From assembly GCF_001905445.1 (NCBI RefSeq), contig NZ_LIVQ01000001.1, positions 124,001 to 188,000 on the forward strand: a stretch of DNA of 64,000 nucleotides. The letters run 5' to 3'. The DNA is from Streptomyces sp. CB00455 (GTDB lineage: Bacteria > Actinomycetota > Actinomycetes > Streptomycetales > Streptomycetaceae). The notes beneath the pieces were generated by a model, which was not told where the DNA came from, made no database searches, and saw nothing but the letters and a program-made list of their open reading frames with translations. How positions within the stretch are numbered: the first letter of the stretch is position 1; every line of letters begins with the position of its first letter. The position numbers and the translations under genes were made by a program. Shown here piece after piece: positions 62,390-64,000 of the stretch.

Positions 62390-63889
62390 TCAGTTGAGGG
62401 CGCGCAGGTGGTCGCGCAGCCCGGTGCCGAATGCGGTGGGTGTGCCGTCGTACGAGGTGATCAGGGCCGGGCCGGAGTTGCAGTTCCAGGTGTTCCACGT
62501 CCAGCCGAGATACGACAGGGCGCGGTCGTCGAACCACTTCATGACGCGGTCGACGAATGCGTGGCCGCAGGTGTTCTCGCCGATCTCGCCCGCCACCAGG
62601 GGGACCTGGGCGGCCACCGGGGCGAGGGTGGACTGCCAGCATTCTTCGTTGGAGCAGGTGTTGAAGTTGTAGATGTGCCAGGCCGCGGCCAGCTGGCCCG
62701 TCGGGTCGGTGGGGGCGTGGGCGAGCCACTGGCTCAGGTCGTTGGAGTACGCGATGCCGGGGACGAGGACGAGATTGCGGGCCCCGGTCGCACGGACGGC
62801 GTCCACCAAGTCCTGCATGCCGGCGACCTCGTAGCCGATGCCCGGGCAGGTGCCGCCGTCGCGCCAGCAGGACCATGCCTGCGCGGTGGTGGGGGTCGCC
62901 CGGTCGGGGTAAGGCTCGTTGAACAGGTCGAAGGCGACCCGGCGGTCGTTCTTGAAGGTGTTGGCCACCGAGGTCCAGAACGCCGGGCTGTACTGGGCGT
63001 CCGGCATCGGCTTCTGGCAGGAGGCGTGGACGTCCGGGCACCCGGAGGAGTTGCCGGTGTACTGGCCGTACGTCCAGTGCAGTTCGACGATCGGGGTCAT
63101 GCCCTGGGCGAGGACCCGGCCGACCAGGCCCTTGACAGCGTCGACGTAGTTGGCGCCCCGGTATTCGGGCTTGATGTTGTCCAGGCCGAGCCAGCACTCC
63201 TCATTGAGGGGGATGCGGACGGTGTTGGCCTCCCAGTCGGCGATGGCGCGCACCGAGGCGTCGTCCACGGGACCGTCGAAGATGCCGTAGCCCTGGACGC
63301 ACATGAACTCGGCTCCGGAGCGGTTGACGCCGAGGAGGCGGCGGGGGGCGCCGTTCTGGTCGGTGAGGCGGTTGCCGGTGACGGCCAGTTCGGGCGCCCC
63401 GGAGACCGGGCCGGGGGGATCGGTCGGTCCTGTGGGGGTGGGTGTCGGGGTCGGATCGGTCGGGCCCGGTCCTGCGTTGCAGACCGCGCCGTTGAGCGTG
63501 AAAGCGGTGGGGGCGCTGTTGGAGCCCGACCAGGAGGCGATGAACCCGGCGGTGACGCTCGCGCCGGTGCCGACCGTCCCGTTCCAGCTCTCGTTCACAG
63601 CCGTGGTGCTCGTCCCGGACTGGGACCATGTGGCGCCCCAGCCCTGACTGATCTTCTGGCCGTCGAGGAAGCCGAAGCCGAGGCTCCAACCATGCAAGGG
63701 CGCACTGTTGTTGGTGACGGTGACGGAGCCTTGGAAGCCGCCGGCCCAGGAGCCGACGACGGAGTACTGGACGGTGCAGGGGGGTGCGGCCGCTGCTCCT
63801 GAGGCCGTACCCGCCACGGCGAGAGCGGTGCTCGCAAAGGCAAGCGCTGCTCCACCGAGCAGGGCGGACAGACGTGGGGGGTGTCGCAT
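62390..63889 (-). CDS. GH5 endoglucanase with CBM2
   Basis: 499 residues. ATG at 63887-63889 is preferred to a longer open frame because a signal peptide starts there (ending ASGAAAA-PP). CBM2 spans about 36-137 (CTVQYSVVGSWAGGFQGSVT ... LNGAVCNAG), followed by a Thr/Pro linker and a GH5 TIM barrel (166-499). The catalytic acid/base is the Glu in VAFDLFNEPYPDR, and the nucleophile the Glu in PLVAGEIGENTCG; HWTYGQYTGNSSGCP and AAWHIYNFNTCSNEECW also fit. First gene of a two-gene operon with the GH6 enzyme; a CebR-like box lies upstream. Endo-cutting of cellulose is the likely role. Confidence 0.95.
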   Translation of the reverse strand: MRHPPRLSALLGGAALAFASTALAVAGTASGAAAAPPCTVQYSVVGSWAGGFQGSVTVTNNSAPLHGWSLGFGFLDGQKISQGWGATWSQSGTSTTAVNESWNGTVGTGASVTAGFIASWSGSNSAPTAFTLNGAVCNAGPGPTDPTPTPTPTGPTDPPGPVSGAPELAVTGNRLTDQNGAPRRLLGVNRSGAEFMCVQGYGIFDGPVDDASVRAIADWEANTVRIPLNEECWLGLDNIKPEYRGANYVDAVKGLVGRVLAQGMTPIVELHWTYGQYTGNSSGCPDVHASCQKPMPDAQYSPAFWTSVANTFKNDRRVAFDLFNEPYPDRATPTTAQAWSCWRDGGTCPGIGYEVAGMQDLVDAVRATGARNLVLVPGIAYSNDLSQWLAHAPTDPTGQLAAAWHIYNFNTCSNEECWQSTLAPVAAQVPLVAGEIGENTCGHAFVDRVMKWFDDRALSYLGWTWNTWNCNSGPALITSYDGTPTAFGTGLRDHLRALN

Positions 63890-63936
63890 GAGCGACTCCT
63901 TGCAGCGAGGGCGCGCTCTTCCGGCGCGCCGACTGA

Positions 63937-63950
63937 CGGAATCGCTCCCA
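63937..63950 (-). promoter_or_regulatory. Degenerate CebR-like box upstream of cellulase operon
   Basis: On the minus strand TGGGAGCGATTCCG matches 11 of 14 positions of the known Streptomyces cellulase repressor site TGGGAGCGCTCCCA. It lies about 50 bp before the GH5 start. CebR releases such sites on binding cellobiose, so induction by cellulose breakdown products is expected. Confidence 0.55.
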
Positions 63951-64000
63951 CTGGTTGGGGCCAGACCGTAGCGCCAACCGGTGCCACGCAAAAGAGAAGT

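Overview
The window is very GC-rich (roughly 70-72% by eye), with GTG starts, purine-rich ribosome binding sites, ATGA/GTGA stop-start overlaps, twin-arginine and lipoprotein signals, a LAxTG class E sortase motif and families typical of mycelial actinobacteria (DUF5994, DUF4236, mycothiol-type DinB proteins). It is almost certainly Streptomyces or a close relative. Many regulators, small secreted proteins and broken gene remnants suggest accessory chromosome-arm DNA rather than the conserved core.

Layout. 1-1.2 kb: a partial SnoaL-like secreted protein divergent from a MarR regulator, with a perfect 20-bp palindrome between them. 1.5-6.3 kb: a complete minus-strand sugar ABC operon (binding protein, double ATPase, two permeases) resembling the E. 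coli galactofuranose system YtfQ-YtfR-YtfT-YjfF, preceded by two LacI-type operators. 6.9-14.7 kb: scattered genes, including a HAD phosphatase-GT20 glycosyltransferase fusion of osmolyte type, a lipoprotein and a membrane SpoIIE-type phosphatase. 15.2-17.3 kb: a MerR regulator divergent from a YhgE/Pip-like membrane protein. 18.1-20.7 kb: a secreted ricin-B/GH74 xyloglucanase. 21.1-26.9 kb: a complete ribose operon, lacI-type regulator, rbsA, a permease-binding-protein fusion, rbsK and rbsD.

28.1-34.0 kb holds the most unusual block: an ATP-grasp enzyme, a dikinase whose phosphohistidine domain precedes its ATP-binding domain, an MFS exporter with an in-frame TAA, and a convergent PAS-LuxR regulator. 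It looks like a small specialised-metabolite cassette. 34.1-43.5 kb: a membrane-anchored HTH protein, TetR/aldo-keto reductase and MerR loci, a DUF1963-like protein, a SRPBCC-MarR pair and a DHFR-like reductase, mixed with remnants. 43.9-47.2 kb: an LPMO-like protein with an internal histidine-brace His and a Tat-exported L-amino-acid oxidase. 47.5-54.5 kb: small secreted and membrane proteins, two DUF5994 paralogues, a hydrolase gene broken by an inversion, and a sortase-anchored ALF-repeat protein. 54.6-60 kb: an acyl-CoA oxidase, tandem zinc ribbons, a lipoprotein and a TetR/alpha-beta-hydrolase pair. 60.6-63.9 kb: a GH5-GH6 cellulase operon, both enzymes with CBM2 modules, behind a degenerate CebR-like box.

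Together the genes fit a soil or plant-litter saprotroph. Secreted cellulases, xyloglucanase and possibly the LPMO open plant cell wall, two sugar ABC systems import released sugars under LacI-type control, and several divergent regulator-enzyme pairs respond to small molecules. No tRNA, rRNA, CRISPR array, transposase or integrase was seen.
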